NCBI GenBank assembly: GCA_947448745.1
Contig: CANFOQ010000017.1
Coordinates: forward strand, 1 to 54,597
Direction: 5' to 3'
Length of the DNA: 54,597 nucleotides
Source: Comamonadaceae bacterium
Lineage (GTDB): Bacteria; Pseudomonadota; Gammaproteobacteria; Burkholderiales; Burkholderiaceae_C
The notes beneath the pieces were generated by a model, which saw only the letters and a list, made by a program, of their open reading frames with translations, searched no databases and had not been told where the DNA came from. Position numbers and translations under genes: made by a program. This document shows positions 10,734 to 20,162 of this stretch, piece after piece. Each line of letters starts with the position of its first letter. Position 1 is the first letter of the stretch.

Positions 10734-11590
10734 ACCGGCATGCCTTCCTCAGACACGCCCAGGACGCGACCACGCACCATTTCGCGCAGCATTTTTTTCT
10801 CGGGGAAACTCAAGGGCCGATCGAGGGCGCGGCGCACACGCAGCAGCATGTGGCGGTCCACTTCTTGCGGCAAGCCTTGGCTGCCTCGCAATTCGTCGCG
10901 CAGGTCTTCGCGCAGGTCTTCGGGCTCGTCGTCCCACCAAGCATCGACCACCTCTTGCAATTTCACACGCACCACCTCGGGGTCTTGCGAGGGAGCGGCA
11001 GCGGCACGCGGTTGGGTGTTGACTTCACGCACGGCTTGCGGCAACAACAGCACGCGGCGGTCGGCTTGGCCGAGCAAGCGGCACCAAGCCGGGTCTTCAT
11101 TGACCAACTGGTCCATGTGGCGGGCGGATTCATCGGCCAGCAAATACACGTTCAGACCATGCAACTGGGCTTCATCGATGACGTTGGTCAAGCGGTCGTC
11201 GTCGCTGGCCACCAGCAGGTGCTCGCAAGCGTGGCGTTCGGCCAAACGGCTGATGTCAGACGACAGGGCTTGCAACACCACATCGCTGGGCTCGCCACTG
11301 GTCACGTCCAAATGACGCACGATTTGGTCTTGCGGAAATTGGTTGTCGGGCGTGTCGGTGTACCAATAAACGCGTTGCACATCGACATTCAAACCAGCTT
11401 GCTTCAAGGCATGGGCCAAGGTGGGCAACAAGGCGGCGCGGTTGTAATTTTCGGGCTCGGCATTGGCTTCCGGAGACTGGCGCACCAACCAGGCCATGTA
11501 GTTGCTGTCGATCAAGGCGATGCAGCGGCCAGCGCGGGCGGGCGCGATCTCTTTGCGAGGATGGGGAGTGCGGGTTTCGTTTTTCATCAT
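10730..11590 (-). CDS. NYN-domain (PIN-like) protein of unknown role
   Basis: A 286-aa protein whose first 180 residues resemble the NYN/LabA-like PIN-fold nuclease domain. An acidic start, [13 protein letters not shown], is followed by [58 protein letters not shown] and a hydrophobic core. The Asp residues in ALIDSN and ASDDDRL fit the metal-binding site of this fold. The C-terminal 100 residues are charged ([16 protein letters not shown]) and I do not recognise them. It is translationally coupled to rfbB (4-bp overlap) although NYN proteins are usually linked to RNA metabolism. Function unknown. Confidence 0.7.
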   Translation of the reverse strand: MMKNETRTPHPRKEIAPARAGRCIALIDSNYMAWLVRQSPEANAEPENYNRAALLPTLAHALKQAGLNVDVQRVYWYTDTPDNQFPQDQIVRHLDVTSGEPSDVVLQALSSDISRLAERHACEHLLVASDDDRLTNVIDEAQLHGLNVYLLADESARHMDQLVNEDPAWCRLLGQADRRVLLLPQAVREVNTQPRAAAAPSQDPEVVRVKLQEVVDAWWDDEPEDLREDLRDELRGSQGLPQEVDRHMLLRVRRALDRPLSFPEKKMLREMVRGRVLGVSEEGMPV

Positions 11591-11676
11591 TAAAAAGCTA
11601 GAAAGGTATTTGGAAAACGCCTGTCAAAGTGAGCAGGATGCGTTTGAAAGTAATGACTACGCTTGACTGCCGAATA

Positions 11677-12441
11677 TTAGCTGATCTTGAAAGTGGGCTG
11701 CGCTGTTGGGTGTTTGTTCGTGGTGTGGCTGTTCATCACTTGTTCATCGGTTTGGCCAAAGCGGCGCACCCGTTGTCCATAAGAAGCGATGGCTTGTTGC
11801 AAGGCCGCGCCATTGAAATCAGGCCAATGCAAGTCGGTGAAAAACAACTCGGTGTAGGCGGTTTGCCAGAGCAAAAAATTGCTGATGCGCGACTCGCCAC
11901 CGGTGCGCACCAGCAACTCGGGGTCGGGCAAACCAGCCGTGCTCAGGTGCGCGGCCAAAGCTTGTTCGTCCATGTCTTGCAGCGTTTTCTCGGGGTGCGC
12001 CATTTGCCAGGCGCGTGCCGCATTCAAGATGTCCCACTGGCCGCCGTAGTTGGCGGCGATGGTCAGGTGCAAGCGGTCGTTGTGCGCCGTGTCTTGCTCG
12101 GCTTGGTCGATGCGCGACTGCAGCAAAGGTGCAAACGCGCTGCGGTCGCCAATCACCCGCAAGCGAATACCGGCGGCTTTCATCTCGGCGACTTCACTCT
12201 CGAGGTATTGCAAAAACAAACCCATCAGTGCCGACACTTCTTCGGGCGGACGCCGCCAGTTTTCCGAACTGAAGGCAAACAGCGTGAGGTATTTCACGCC
12301 TTGCTCGCTGGCGGCTTTGACGATGTGGCGCACATTCGCCGCGCCACGCACATGGCCCACGGTGCGCGGCAACAAGCGCTTCTTGGCCCAGCGACCGTTG
12401 CCGTCCATGATGATGGCGATGTGTTGGAGGGGTTGACTCAT
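11677..12441 (-). CDS. uppS: UppS-family cis-prenyltransferase (undecaprenyl diphosphate synthase)
   Basis: UppS condenses isopentenyl units on farnesyl diphosphate to make the C55 lipid carrier for peptidoglycan and O-antigen units. The 254-aa protein has all signatures: HIAIIMDGNGRWAKKR with the catalytic Asp, GHVRGAANVRHIV, LFAFSSENWRRPPEEV, and the C-terminal ELLVRTGGESRISNFLLWQTAYTELFF. It is not in the frr-uppS-cdsA-dxr setting usual for the housekeeping copy. Instead it lies 5 bp after an RfaH-like gene and upstream of rfb genes. It may be a second copy serving polysaccharide export, but the rest of the genome is not visible. Confidence 0.93.
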   Translation of the reverse strand: MSQPLQHIAIIMDGNGRWAKKRLLPRTVGHVRGAANVRHIVKAASEQGVKYLTLFAFSSENWRRPPEEVSALMGLFLQYLESEVAEMKAAGIRLRVIGDRSAFAPLLQSRIDQAEQDTAHNDRLHLTIAANYGGQWDILNAARAWQMAHPEKTLQDMDEQALAAHLSTAGLPDPELLVRTGGESRISNFLLWQTAYTELFFTDLHWPDFNGAALQQAIASYGQRVRRFGQTDEQVMNSHTTNKHPTAQPTFKIS

Positions 12442-12446
12442 GCGGC

Positions 12447-12932
12447 TTAAATTGTGACAGGGTGCAGATGCCGCACATCGGCGGTGATGCTGTGTTGTTT
12501 GCTCATCAATTCGACCAGCACCATGGCGCGGGCTTCGCCATCGGTTTGTTGGTAAATGCCTTGCAAGCCTTTCAAGGGGCCATCGATGAACACCACTTCT
12601 TGACCCACTTTCAGCAAACGCTCGGGGGCCCGTTCGGGCAAGCCGCGCAGGGCTTGAATCAGTTCATCGGCCATGGGCGCGGGGCGGTTGCCAAAACTCA
12701 CCAAGCGGCTGACACCCAAGGTGGAGCGGATGGGGGCCCAATTGCTGTGTTCGGTATCCAACCGAATGAACAAGTAGCGGCTGAACATGGGTTCGACCAC
12801 CTCGGTCAGGCGGCCACGGCGCAGTTTTTCCACCGTCAACATGGGCAACCACGCTTCGAAGCCCTGCTGTTGCAGGTTTTCAAGGGCGCGGTGCTCTTGT
12901 TTGGGTTTGGAGTGGACGGCGTACCAGAGCAT
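12447..12932 (-). CDS. RfaH/NusG-family transcription elongation factor (NusG paralogue)
   Basis: A 161-aa NusG-like protein. The NGN domain covers about 1-100, starting MLWYAVHSKPKQEHRALENLQQQGFEAWLPMLTVEKLRRGRLTEVVEPMFSRYLFIRLD. It is followed by a short KOW domain, LKVGQEVVFIDGPLKGLQGIYQQTDGEARAMVLVELMSKQHSITAD. The genuine NusG is at 53264-53848, so this is a specialised paralogue. RfaH-type proteins prevent premature termination in long polysaccharide operons. Its place at the head of the uppS-rfb operon fits that role closely. I did not find a convincing ops element in the short upstream gap. Confidence 0.85.
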   Translation of the reverse strand: MLWYAVHSKPKQEHRALENLQQQGFEAWLPMLTVEKLRRGRLTEVVEPMFSRYLFIRLDTEHSNWAPIRSTLGVSRLVSFGNRPAPMADELIQALRGLPERAPERLLKVGQEVVFIDGPLKGLQGIYQQTDGEARAMVLVELMSKQHSITADVRHLHPVTI

Positions 12933-13020
12933 GTATTGATCAGCTGATGATTTAATTTAATTTGAGAAGTGATTGTAAAGCGGTTAAATTGACAACTCCT
13001 TGACACCTTGAAAGCCCACC

Positions 13021-13431
13021 ATGGCCAGCTCCAAACCCGATTTTGACCCGCTCAAGATGAGTGAACACATGAAGGACTCGGCCCAGCAGATTTGGCTCGC
13101 CGGCATGGGCGCGTTCGCCAAAGCCCAGCAAGAAGGCACCAAAGTGTTTGAAACCCTGGTGAAAGACGGCACCAAATTGCAAGAAGCCACCCAGCAAGCG
13201 CAGGCCAAAGTGACGGAGGCGGCCCACAAAATGTCCGCCATGGCCAGCGACATGGGGCAACGCGCCAGCGGGCACATGGACAAGCTCGAAGGAATTTTTG
13301 AAGAGCGTGTGGCCAAAGCCTTGCAAAGCATGAGCTTGCCCACGGCCCAAGACCTGGCCGATTTGCAAGCCCGGGTGGCCGCCTTGGAAGCGCAACTGGC
13401 CGAGAAATCCACACCGGCCAAGCGCAAGTAA
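13021..13431 (+). CDS. Phasin family (polyhydroxyalkanoate granule-associated) protein
   Basis: A 136-aa amphipathic helical protein. The segment QIWLAGMGAFAKAQQEGTKVFETLVKDGTKLQEATQQAQAKVTEAAHKMSAMA is diagnostic of PhaI/PhaF-type phasins. A C-terminal coiled coil, LQARVAALEAQLAEK, and a basic tail, PAKRK, follow. Phasins coat intracellular PHA granules and control their number and size. It is transcribed away from the RfaH-like gene, 11 bp before a TetR gene, so the two may form a unit. No PHA synthase is in the window. Confidence 0.88.
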   Translation: MASSKPDFDPLKMSEHMKDSAQQIWLAGMGAFAKAQQEGTKVFETLVKDGTKLQEATQQAQAKVTEAAHKMSAMASDMGQRASGHMDKLEGIFEERVAKALQSMSLPTAQDLADLQARVAALEAQLAEKSTPAKRK

Positions 13432-13442
13432 GCAGCCAAGCC

Positions 13443-14108
13443 ATGGTGAAAAAAGCGCCCCGTCGCACCGCCGAGCGGATTCAGACGGCGGCGTTGCAAC
13501 TCTTCAACCGCTTTGGCGAACCGAATGTCGCCACCACGCTGATTGCCTCGGACATGGGCATCAGCCCGGGCAATTTGTTCTACCACTACGCCAGCAAAGA
13601 GTTGTTGGTGAACGCCTTGTTCGACAGCTACCAAGCCGAGATGCGCGACTTGTTGCCGGCTGCGGCTGACGTGCGCGACCTCGAGCACAGTTGGTTTTTC
13701 ATGCACAGCCTGTTCGAGCTGGTGTGGCGCTACCGTTTCATTTACCGCGACTTGAACGATTTGCTCAGCAAGAACCGGCATTTGGAAGGCCAGATGAAAG
13801 ACATCGTGGCGCTGAAAGAAGCTGCGTTTGCACAGTTGCTAGCGCATCTGCACACCGCCAAACTGTTGCAACAAACCGCCACGGAGCGCACCCACTGCGC
13901 CACCCACATGGTGGTGATGCTGACCTGGTGGCTGAGTTATGAATATGTGCGCAACCCGCGCCACGCCATGGAAGACGCCAGTGCCCAACATGGCGTGTTG
14001 CACGGGGCGCAGCAGGTGCTCAGTTTGATGCTGCCGTATTTGGCCGACACCCCGAAAGCGCAATTGCAGGCTTTGATGCAGGTGTATGCCGACGCCCTGC
14101 CCGCTTAA
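13443..14108 (+). CDS. TetR/AcrR family transcriptional regulator
   Basis: A 221-aa regulator. The N-terminal HTH is RIQTAALQLFNRFGEPNVATTLIASDMGISPGNLFYHYASKELLVNALF, in the standard TetR arrangement. The ligand-binding domain includes HSWFFMHSLFELVWRYRFIYRDLNDLLSKN and several hydrophobic helices. It starts 11 bp after the phasin gene and probably shares its transcript, suggesting control of storage or lipid metabolism; the ligand is unknown. Its 3' end overlaps the convergent M20 gene by 4 bp. Confidence 0.88.
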   Translation: MVKKAPRRTAERIQTAALQLFNRFGEPNVATTLIASDMGISPGNLFYHYASKELLVNALFDSYQAEMRDLLPAAADVRDLEHSWFFMHSLFELVWRYRFIYRDLNDLLSKNRHLEGQMKDIVALKEAAFAQLLAHLHTAKLLQQTATERTHCATHMVVMLTWWLSYEYVRNPRHAMEDASAQHGVLHGAQQVLSLMLPYLADTPKAQLQALMQVYADALPA

Positions 14109-15295
14109 GTTTTGGCCAAGAAGCGTTCCACCATGCGCACCCACACCGTGCCGCCCAGCGGAATCAGGTCGTCGTTGAAGTCGTAGCTGGGGTTGTGCAA
14201 GGTGCATGGGCCGCCGCCATGGCCCATTTCGCGGTGTGCGCCTTCGCCGTTGGCGATGAAGAAATACGCCCCGGGTTTGGCCAGCAGCATGTAGGAAAAA
14301 TCTTCTGCGCCCATGGTGGGCTCTTGCGCCAACACGTTCTCGGCACCGACGATGTCGGACAACACCTCACGGGTGAAATCGGCCTCTTTGGCGTGGTTGA
14401 TGGTGGGCGGGTAGTTGCGCACAAACTCGAAGGTGCAGCTGGCTTCGTGGGCGGCACTCACGTGCTCGGCCACGGTGCGCATGCGCCGCTCGATCATGTC
14501 GAGCATCTCGACGGTGAAGGTGCGCACCGTGCCTTGCAACTCACAGCTGTTGGCCACCACGTTGGTGGCTTCACCGGCGTGGATCATGGTCACTGAAATG
14601 ACGGCCGCGTCCACGGGCTTGACGTTGCGCGACACGATGGTTTGAAAGGCTTGCACCATCTCGCAAGCGATCGGCACCGGATCGATGCCGTTGTGCGGCA
14701 AAGCGGCGTGGCAGCCCTTGCCTTGGATGGTGATTTTGAATTCGTTGCTTGAGGCCATCACAGGGCCAGCACTGACCGCCATTTGCCCCACCGCCATGCC
14801 CGGCCAGTTGTGCAAACCAAACACCGCGTCCACCGGGAATTTCTCGAACAAACCGTCTTTGATCATTTCGCGGGCACCGCCGCCGCCTTCTTCCGCCGGT
14901 TGAAAAATCAGCACCACGGTGCCGTCAAAGTTGCGGTGTTTGGCCAAGTGCTGCGCAGCCGCCAGCAACATGGTGGTGTGGCCGTCATGGCCGCAAGCAT
15001 GCATCTTGCCCACGTGTTGGCTGGCATGGGCGAAGGTGTTGGCCTCGTGCACCGGCAGCGCGTCCATGTCGGCACGCAATCCAATGCTGCGTGAACTGCT
15101 GCCGTTTTTGATGATGCCCACCACGCCAGTGGTGCCCAAACCGCGGTGCACCTCGATGCCCCACTCGGTCAATTTGGCCGCCACCAGGTCCGAGGTGCGC
15201 TGCTCTTCAAAGCAGAGTTCGGGGTGGGCGTGAATGTCGCGGCGCACCGCCACCAGGCTGGCGGCTTCGAGGACCATGGTGTCTAAGAGTTTCAT
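14105..15295 (-). CDS. M20 family amidohydrolase (hippurate hydrolase-like)
   Basis: A 396-aa metal-dependent amidohydrolase of the M20D group, which removes N-acyl groups from amino acids or similar compounds. The ATG at 15295 gives MKLLDTMVLEAASLVAVRRDIHAHPELCFEE, the usual family start. Metal-binding and catalytic segments are visible: GLRADMDALPVHE, GKMHACGHDGHTTMLLAAA, FQPAEEGGGGAREMI (general-base Glu), the dimerisation-domain segment GKGCHAALPHNGIDPV, and GAEDFSYML near the C-terminus. It diverges from the molybdopterin oxidoreductase gene. Its substrate cannot be read from the sequence. Confidence 0.92.
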   Translation of the reverse strand: MKLLDTMVLEAASLVAVRRDIHAHPELCFEEQRTSDLVAAKLTEWGIEVHRGLGTTGVVGIIKNGSSSRSIGLRADMDALPVHEANTFAHASQHVGKMHACGHDGHTTMLLAAAQHLAKHRNFDGTVVLIFQPAEEGGGGAREMIKDGLFEKFPVDAVFGLHNWPGMAVGQMAVSAGPVMASSNEFKITIQGKGCHAALPHNGIDPVPIACEMVQAFQTIVSRNVKPVDAAVISVTMIHAGEATNVVANSCELQGTVRTFTVEMLDMIERRMRTVAEHVSAAHEASCTFEFVRNYPPTINHAKEADFTREVLSDIVGAENVLAQEPTMGAEDFSYMLLAKPGAYFFIANGEGAHREMGHGGGPCTLHNPSYDFNDDLIPLGGTVWVRMVERFLAKT

Positions 15296-15427
15296 GTGTC
15301 TCACCTGTTTGTGGCTTGAAGAATCAGTCTACCTGAAGGGAAAAGACTGGCAATTCTTGTTGGCTTTCTCATCAAGGCGGGTACTTCCGCCATGGTCAAC
15401 ATGGCCAAGAAATTGCACAATGCATTC

Positions 15428-17464
15428 ATGACCACCATCATCTTGGGCGCCTGCCCGCACGACTGCCCCGACACCTGTTCACTCTTGACCACCGTGCAAG
15501 ACGGCGTGGCCATCAAGGTGCAAGGCAACCCCGCCCACCCGCTCACCGATGGCGTGTTGTGCACCAAGGTGTCGCGCTACACCGAACGCACTTACCACCC
15601 CGAGCGGGTGTTGAACCCCTTGAAGCGCAGCGGCCCCAAAGGCAGCGGTCAGTTTGTGCGGGTCAGTTGGGACGAGGCGCTGTCAGACATCGCCGCCCAG
15701 CTCAAGGGCATTGCCGATCGCAACCCAGAACGCATCCTGCCCTACAGCTACGCGGGCACCATGGGCATGGTGCAAGGCGAGTCCATCGCCATGCGTTTTT
15801 TCAATCTGCTGGGGGCCGCGCAACTCGACCGCACCATCTGCGCCAGCGCCGGTGCCGAGGCGCTGACCCACACCTTTGGCAGCAAGCTGGGCATGAAGGT
15901 GCAGTTTTTTGCCGAGAGCAAACTCATCCTCATTTGGGGCAGCAATGCCATCACCAGCAGCGTGCATTTTTGGCGACTCGCCCAAGAGGCCAAACGCAAC
16001 GGTGCCAAGCTGGTGTGCATCGACCCACGCCGCAGCGAAACCGCCGACAAATGCGATGTGCACCTGGCCCTCAAGCCCGGCACCGATGCCGCGTTGGCGT
16101 TGGCGCTGATGCACGAACTCATCACCCACGACTGGCTGGACCACGACTACATCGCGCAACACACCGTAGGCTTTGAAGCTTTGCGCGAACGCGCCTTGAA
16201 ATGGCCGCCCGAACGCGCGGCCGAGGTGTGTGGTTTGGACGTGCAAGCCATTCGCCAACTGGCGCACGACTATGCGCACATCAAGCCTGCAGCCATTCGC
16301 TTGAACTACGGCGTGCAACGCTCGCGGGGTGGTGGCAATGCGGTGCGTGCCGTGGCCTGTTTGCCCGCGCTCATTGGCGCTTGGCGGCATCGTGCTGGTG
16401 GCGTGGTCTTGAGTGCTTCAGGCCATGCGCTGCACAACGGCGTGGCCTTGCAACGCCCAGATCTGCACACCAACCCGCGTGCGCCTTTGGTCAACATGAG
16501 CACGATTGGCGACGCTTTGAACACGCCCAACTTGATTGAAGCCCTGGTGGTTTACAACAGCAACCCGGTGGCAGTGGCCCCTGAATCGGCCAAGGTGGTG
16601 AAGGGCTTTGCCCGCGAGGATGTGTTCACCGTGGTGCTTGAACATTTCATGACCGACACCGCCGACCATGCCGACTATGTGTTGCCGGCCACCACACAAC
16701 TTGAACACTGGGACATCCACAACAGCTATGGCCACACCGATGTGCTGTTGAACCGCCCGGCCATCGCACCGCTGGGCGAGGCCAAAACCAACACACAGAT
16801 CTTTCGAGAACTCGCCTTGCGCATGGGCTTGCACAACCCCTTGCTGCAAGAAGACGATGAAAGCCTGTGCCGCTTGGCGTTGCAACACTCGCGCAACCTG
16901 CAAAGCGCCGCACCCGTCACCTGGGCGCAGTTGCTGCACGATGGTTTTGCGCATTGGCCCATGAACGATGCACCGTTTGCGCAGGGCGGTTTTGCCACCG
17001 CTTCGGGCAAGTGCGAGTTCATGAGCAGCAGTTTGCAGGCACAGGGTGTAGACGGTTTGCCCGACTTCATTCCCAACTACGAAGCACCCACCGCGCAAGA
17101 CACCTACCCGCTGGCCATGATCTCGCCGCCCGCCCGCAACTTCTTGAACTCGTCGTTTGTGAATGTGAAAAGTTTGCGCGACATGGAGGGCGAACCGCTG
17201 CTTGAAATTCACCCAGATGACGCCGCCATGCGGCAACTGCAAGACGGCGACATGGTGCGGGTGTTCAACGAACGTGGCAGCTACGAATGCAAAGCCCATG
17301 TCAGCACACGTGCGCGTGTGGGCATGGTGGTGGGCTTGGGGATTTGGTGGCGCAAGCTGGGTGCCAATGGCACCAATGTGAACGAACTCACCTCGCAAAA
17401 ACTCACCGACATGGGCCGCGCCCCGGTGTTCTACGACTGCGCGGTTCAGGTGGCCAAACGCTGA
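15428..17464 (+). CDS. Molybdopterin-dependent oxidoreductase (DMSO reductase family)
   Basis: A 678-aa enzyme of the complex iron-sulfur molybdoenzyme family. The start at 15428 ([20 protein letters not shown]) puts a four-Cys cluster at the N-terminus: three Cys in CPHDCPDTC and a fourth in DGVLCTKV, consistent with a [4Fe-4S] site. Mo-bis-MGD segments include [65 protein letters not shown] and a C-terminal molybdopterin dinucleotide-binding domain ([29 protein letters not shown]). There is no signal peptide, so it is probably cytoplasmic. Electron partner and substrate are unknown. Its end overlaps coaX by 19 bp. Confidence 0.9.
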   Translation: MTTIILGACPHDCPDTCSLLTTVQDGVAIKVQGNPAHPLTDGVLCTKVSRYTERTYHPERVLNPLKRSGPKGSGQFVRVSWDEALSDIAAQLKGIADRNPERILPYSYAGTMGMVQGESIAMRFFNLLGAAQLDRTICASAGAEALTHTFGSKLGMKVQFFAESKLILIWGSNAITSSVHFWRLAQEAKRNGAKLVCIDPRRSETADKCDVHLALKPGTDAALALALMHELITHDWLDHDYIAQHTVGFEALRERALKWPPERAAEVCGLDVQAIRQLAHDYAHIKPAAIRLNYGVQRSRGGGNAVRAVACLPALIGAWRHRAGGVVLSASGHALHNGVALQRPDLHTNPRAPLVNMSTIGDALNTPNLIEALVVYNSNPVAVAPESAKVVKGFAREDVFTVVLEHFMTDTADHADYVLPATTQLEHWDIHNSYGHTDVLLNRPAIAPLGEAKTNTQIFRELALRMGLHNPLLQEDDESLCRLALQHSRNLQSAAPVTWAQLLHDGFAHWPMNDAPFAQGGFATASGKCEFMSSSLQAQGVDGLPDFIPNYEAPTAQDTYPLAMISPPARNFLNSSFVNVKSLRDMEGEPLLEIHPDDAAMRQLQDGDMVRVFNERGSYECKAHVSTRARVGMVVGLGIWWRKLGANGTNVNELTSQKLTDMGRAPVFYDCAVQVAKR

Positions 17465-18222
17465 CTGGCAATTTGTCGCAGGCCATCAAAAATCAGGCCT
17501 TCCACCAATTCAAAATTCACCGACATGCTGGGGGCCATCTTCCAGCCCGCGCCACCGGTCATGTAGCACAGCGGTTCATCGTGGGTGCGTTGGCGCACGT
17601 GTTGCACCATGCGTTCGATGGCACCGGCAATCGCATAGGTGCCGCCACTGGTGAGCGCGTCACTGGTGTTGGTTGGAAATTCACTCACCTCGCCGGTGGG
17701 CACACGCAGACCAGCGGTGCCAGACTCTAAAGCCCGCAACATGATGCCGTGGCCCGGCAAGATGAAGCCGCCCAAAAAATGGCCTTGCGCGTCGATGGCC
17801 TCCACCGTCACTGCTGTGCCGACCATCACCACCACCATGGGGCGCGGTGCTTGGCCGTGGGTTTGTTCTTTCATGCGAGCGAGAGCGCCGATCATGGCCA
17901 CCCAGCGGTCGGCACCCAAGCGCGTGGGGTGGTCATAGCCATTCACCAAACCCGCTTCGGCGGCATTGGGCACGACCCAACGCGGTGACAAATCCCAGTG
18001 CTCCATTTGCTCGCCCACGCGACGGCGCAGCGCGTCACTGGCGACGATGCAACCCAATGTTTCAGTGGGGGCTGGCAGGTCTTTCCAATCTTCATCGGCG
18101 AGTCGGTCGATGTGCTCCAAGAACACCGCGCCGTGCGACAGCAGTTGCGCATCGGGTTGGTGGCTGTCGAACAAAGCCCACTTCAAGCGGGTGTTGCCAA
18201 CATCAAGGGCGATGAAAGTCAT
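17446..18222 (-). CDS. coaX: Type III pantothenate kinase
   Basis: CoaX phosphorylates pantothenate in the first step of coenzyme A synthesis. The 258-aa ASKHA-fold protein starts [19 protein letters not shown] (DVGNT phosphate-binding loop). It also has [48 protein letters not shown] and [17 protein letters not shown]. The acidic residue usually preceding the GTA motif in this family appears to be replaced by Met-Val here, which I note without drawing a conclusion. The 3' end overlaps the convergent molybdoenzyme gene. Confidence 0.93.
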   Translation of the reverse strand: MTFIALDVGNTRLKWALFDSHQPDAQLLSHGAVFLEHIDRLADEDWKDLPAPTETLGCIVASDALRRRVGEQMEHWDLSPRWVVPNAAEAGLVNGYDHPTRLGADRWVAMIGALARMKEQTHGQAPRPMVVVMVGTAVTVEAIDAQGHFLGGFILPGHGIMLRALESGTAGLRVPTGEVSEFPTNTSDALTSGGTYAIAGAIERMVQHVRQRTHDEPLCYMTGGAGWKMAPSMSVNFELVEGLIFDGLRQIASQRLAT

Positions 18223-18273
18223 GGGGTGAATGCGCAGCAGAGGTGGGCGGGATGATACCCACCGAAGGGCGCT

Positions 18274-18843
18274 TCAGGGCTTGCGCCAAGCCTTGGCAAA
18301 TTGAACAACTTCTTCGGCCACAGTTTGGCAAGCTTGCACAGCTTCGGGCAAGGCCGGCGTGTCGGGACCACCAAAGGGTTTTTGCATGACGTTGATGGCT
18401 GCCCCATAGGGCGTGGGCCAACCGCGCAAACTGTGGATGATGTCGCGCATCGAAGACAGCGTGGTGCCCATGGCCTGCGCACCATGGGCGCAGACGATGC
18501 AACCAACCGCCCGCCCTGACAAATACACCTGCTCATCGCTGCGCATGTCTTCGATGTAGTCGATGGCGTTTTTCACCAAGCCGGATATGCCGCCGTGGTA
18601 GCCGGGTGACGCCAGGATGACGCCATCGGCGCGGCGCAGTGCATCGACCAAGGCGGCTTCTGCCGGGCTGCGTTCTGGGCGGCCTGGGTCGTAATGGGAC
18701 AGCAGCAAGTCGGGGCCGGCCAACAACTGGGTGTTGCAGCCCATGCTGGCGGCATGGGCCAGGGCGATTTTCAGGGCTTGTTCACTGGAGGAACCGTCGC
18801 GTAAGGTGCCGCCGAGGCCGACGATCAAGAGAGGTTGGGTCAT
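18274..18843 (-). CDS. NADPH-dependent FMN reductase family protein
   Basis: A 189-aa flavodoxin-fold protein. The start at 18843 (MTQPLLIVGLGGTLRDGSSSEQALKIAL) places the flavin phosphate loop near the N-terminus; an upstream in-frame ATG would add 8 residues. The family motif SPGYHGGISGLVKNAIDYIEDM at about 95-115 is the flavin-binding YHGG/SxxLKNxxD region. It likely reduces free FMN with NADPH. It diverges from the luciferase-like monooxygenase gene across about 150 bp, so it could supply that enzyme with reduced flavin. Confidence 0.88.
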   Translation of the reverse strand: MTQPLLIVGLGGTLRDGSSSEQALKIALAHAASMGCNTQLLAGPDLLLSHYDPGRPERSPAEAALVDALRRADGVILASPGYHGGISGLVKNAIDYIEDMRSDEQVYLSGRAVGCIVCAHGAQAMGTTLSSMRDIIHSLRGWPTPYGAAINVMQKPFGGPDTPALPEAVQACQTVAEEVVQFAKAWRKP

Positions 18844-18995
18844 GGGCTTCTTCGAATGGATGGGCATCTTCGCACACGGTTTCAGGCCCCAATTCGGCGG
18901 ATAACCCTATTGACCATATGAATAAATAAGGCTACAAAGTTCATCCCACTTGCAACAGCAAGGGGCTCACCATTTCAAAATCTACAGGAGACAAC

Positions 18996-20162
18996 ATGGC
19001 CCACCGCATGCGTTTTGGTATTTTCCTCGCGCCGTTTCACAAGCCCGGCATCAACCCCACCCTGGCCCTCGAGCAAGACTTGGAACTGATCCAGTGGCTG
19101 GACCGCTGTGGCTACGACGAGGCCTGGCTGGGTGAGCACCACTCGGCCGGTTCTGAAATCAGCGCCAGCCCCGAGTTGATGATCGCGGTATCGGCAGAAC
19201 GCACCAAGCACATCAAGCTGGGCACCGGTGTGGTCAGCATGAGCTACCACAACCCACTGTGGGTGGCCGAGCGCATCGTTCAACTCGACCACCTGACACG
19301 TGGCCGCGTGATGCTGGGCATGGGCCCGGGCTCTTTGCCCAGCGACGGCGCCATGATCGGCGTCTCGCAAAAAGACACACGCCGTTATTTGGAAGAAGCG
19401 CTGGGCGTGGTCACACAGTTGCTGCGCACCGAAGAGCCGGTCAATTTCAAAAACGATCGCTGGGAATTGCACGACGCCCGGTTGCATTTGCGGCCCTATT
19501 CCAACCCGCTGTTTGACATCGTGGTGCCCGCAGTGGCCTCACCCACCGGCCCCAAATTGGCCGGCATGCATGGCGTTGGTTTGCTGTCGATTGGTGCCAC
19601 CACCGCAGCGGGCTTTGACGCCTTGGCGCTGCATTGGGATGTGATGGAGCAGCAAGCCGCGCATTACAAAACCCAAGTGGACCGCAACAAATGGCGCTTG
19701 GTCGGCTTGTGCCATTGCGCCGAAACCATGGACCAGGCCTACCGCGATGTCGAATACGGCATCGAGCAATGGTTCGACTATTTCCAAGCAGTGGCCGCTT
19801 TCCCGCAAATGGCCATGCCGGGCAACAACGTGAAGGAAATGATCTCCTTCATCAACGACTCGGGCTTTGGTGCCATTGGCACACCCGACATGGTGAACGC
19901 CCAAATTGATCGTTTGTGGAAGCAAAGCAATGGCGGCTTTGGTGCTTACTTGCTGCTGGCCCACAACTGGGCCAATTTCGACGCCACCCGCAAGAGCTAC
20001 GACCTGATGGCACGGCACGTGTTCCCGCAGTGGCAAGGCCAGCAAGCCACGCTGGGTGCGGCCGAGCGGGCCCGTGCGGCTCGTCCGGCCTTGGCTGAAA
20101 TTCATGCCAAGGCGGTGGAGGATGCCACCACCCGCTTTGCCGCCGAGGTGGCAGCGCGCTAA
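18996..20162 (+). CDS. LLM-class (luciferase-like) flavin-dependent monooxygenase
   Basis: A 388-aa TIM-barrel flavin monooxygenase. The start MAHRMRFGIFLAPFHKPGINPTLALEQDLELIQWLDRCGYDEAWLGEHHSAG follows an AGGAG ribosome site. It continues with HIKLGTGVVSMSYHNPLWVAERIVQLDHLTRGRVMLGMGPGSLPSDGAMIG, typical of the limonene monooxygenase/bacterial luciferase group. Such enzymes need reduced FMN from a partner reductase, and an FMN reductase gene diverges from it. The substrate is not deducible. The stop overlaps the convergent amidase by 4 bp. Confidence 0.9.
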   Translation: MAHRMRFGIFLAPFHKPGINPTLALEQDLELIQWLDRCGYDEAWLGEHHSAGSEISASPELMIAVSAERTKHIKLGTGVVSMSYHNPLWVAERIVQLDHLTRGRVMLGMGPGSLPSDGAMIGVSQKDTRRYLEEALGVVTQLLRTEEPVNFKNDRWELHDARLHLRPYSNPLFDIVVPAVASPTGPKLAGMHGVGLLSIGATTAAGFDALALHWDVMEQQAAHYKTQVDRNKWRLVGLCHCAETMDQAYRDVEYGIEQWFDYFQAVAAFPQMAMPGNNVKEMISFINDSGFGAIGTPDMVNAQIDRLWKQSNGGFGAYLLLAHNWANFDATRKSYDLMARHVFPQWQGQQATLGAAERARAARPALAEIHAKAVEDATTRFAAEVAAR

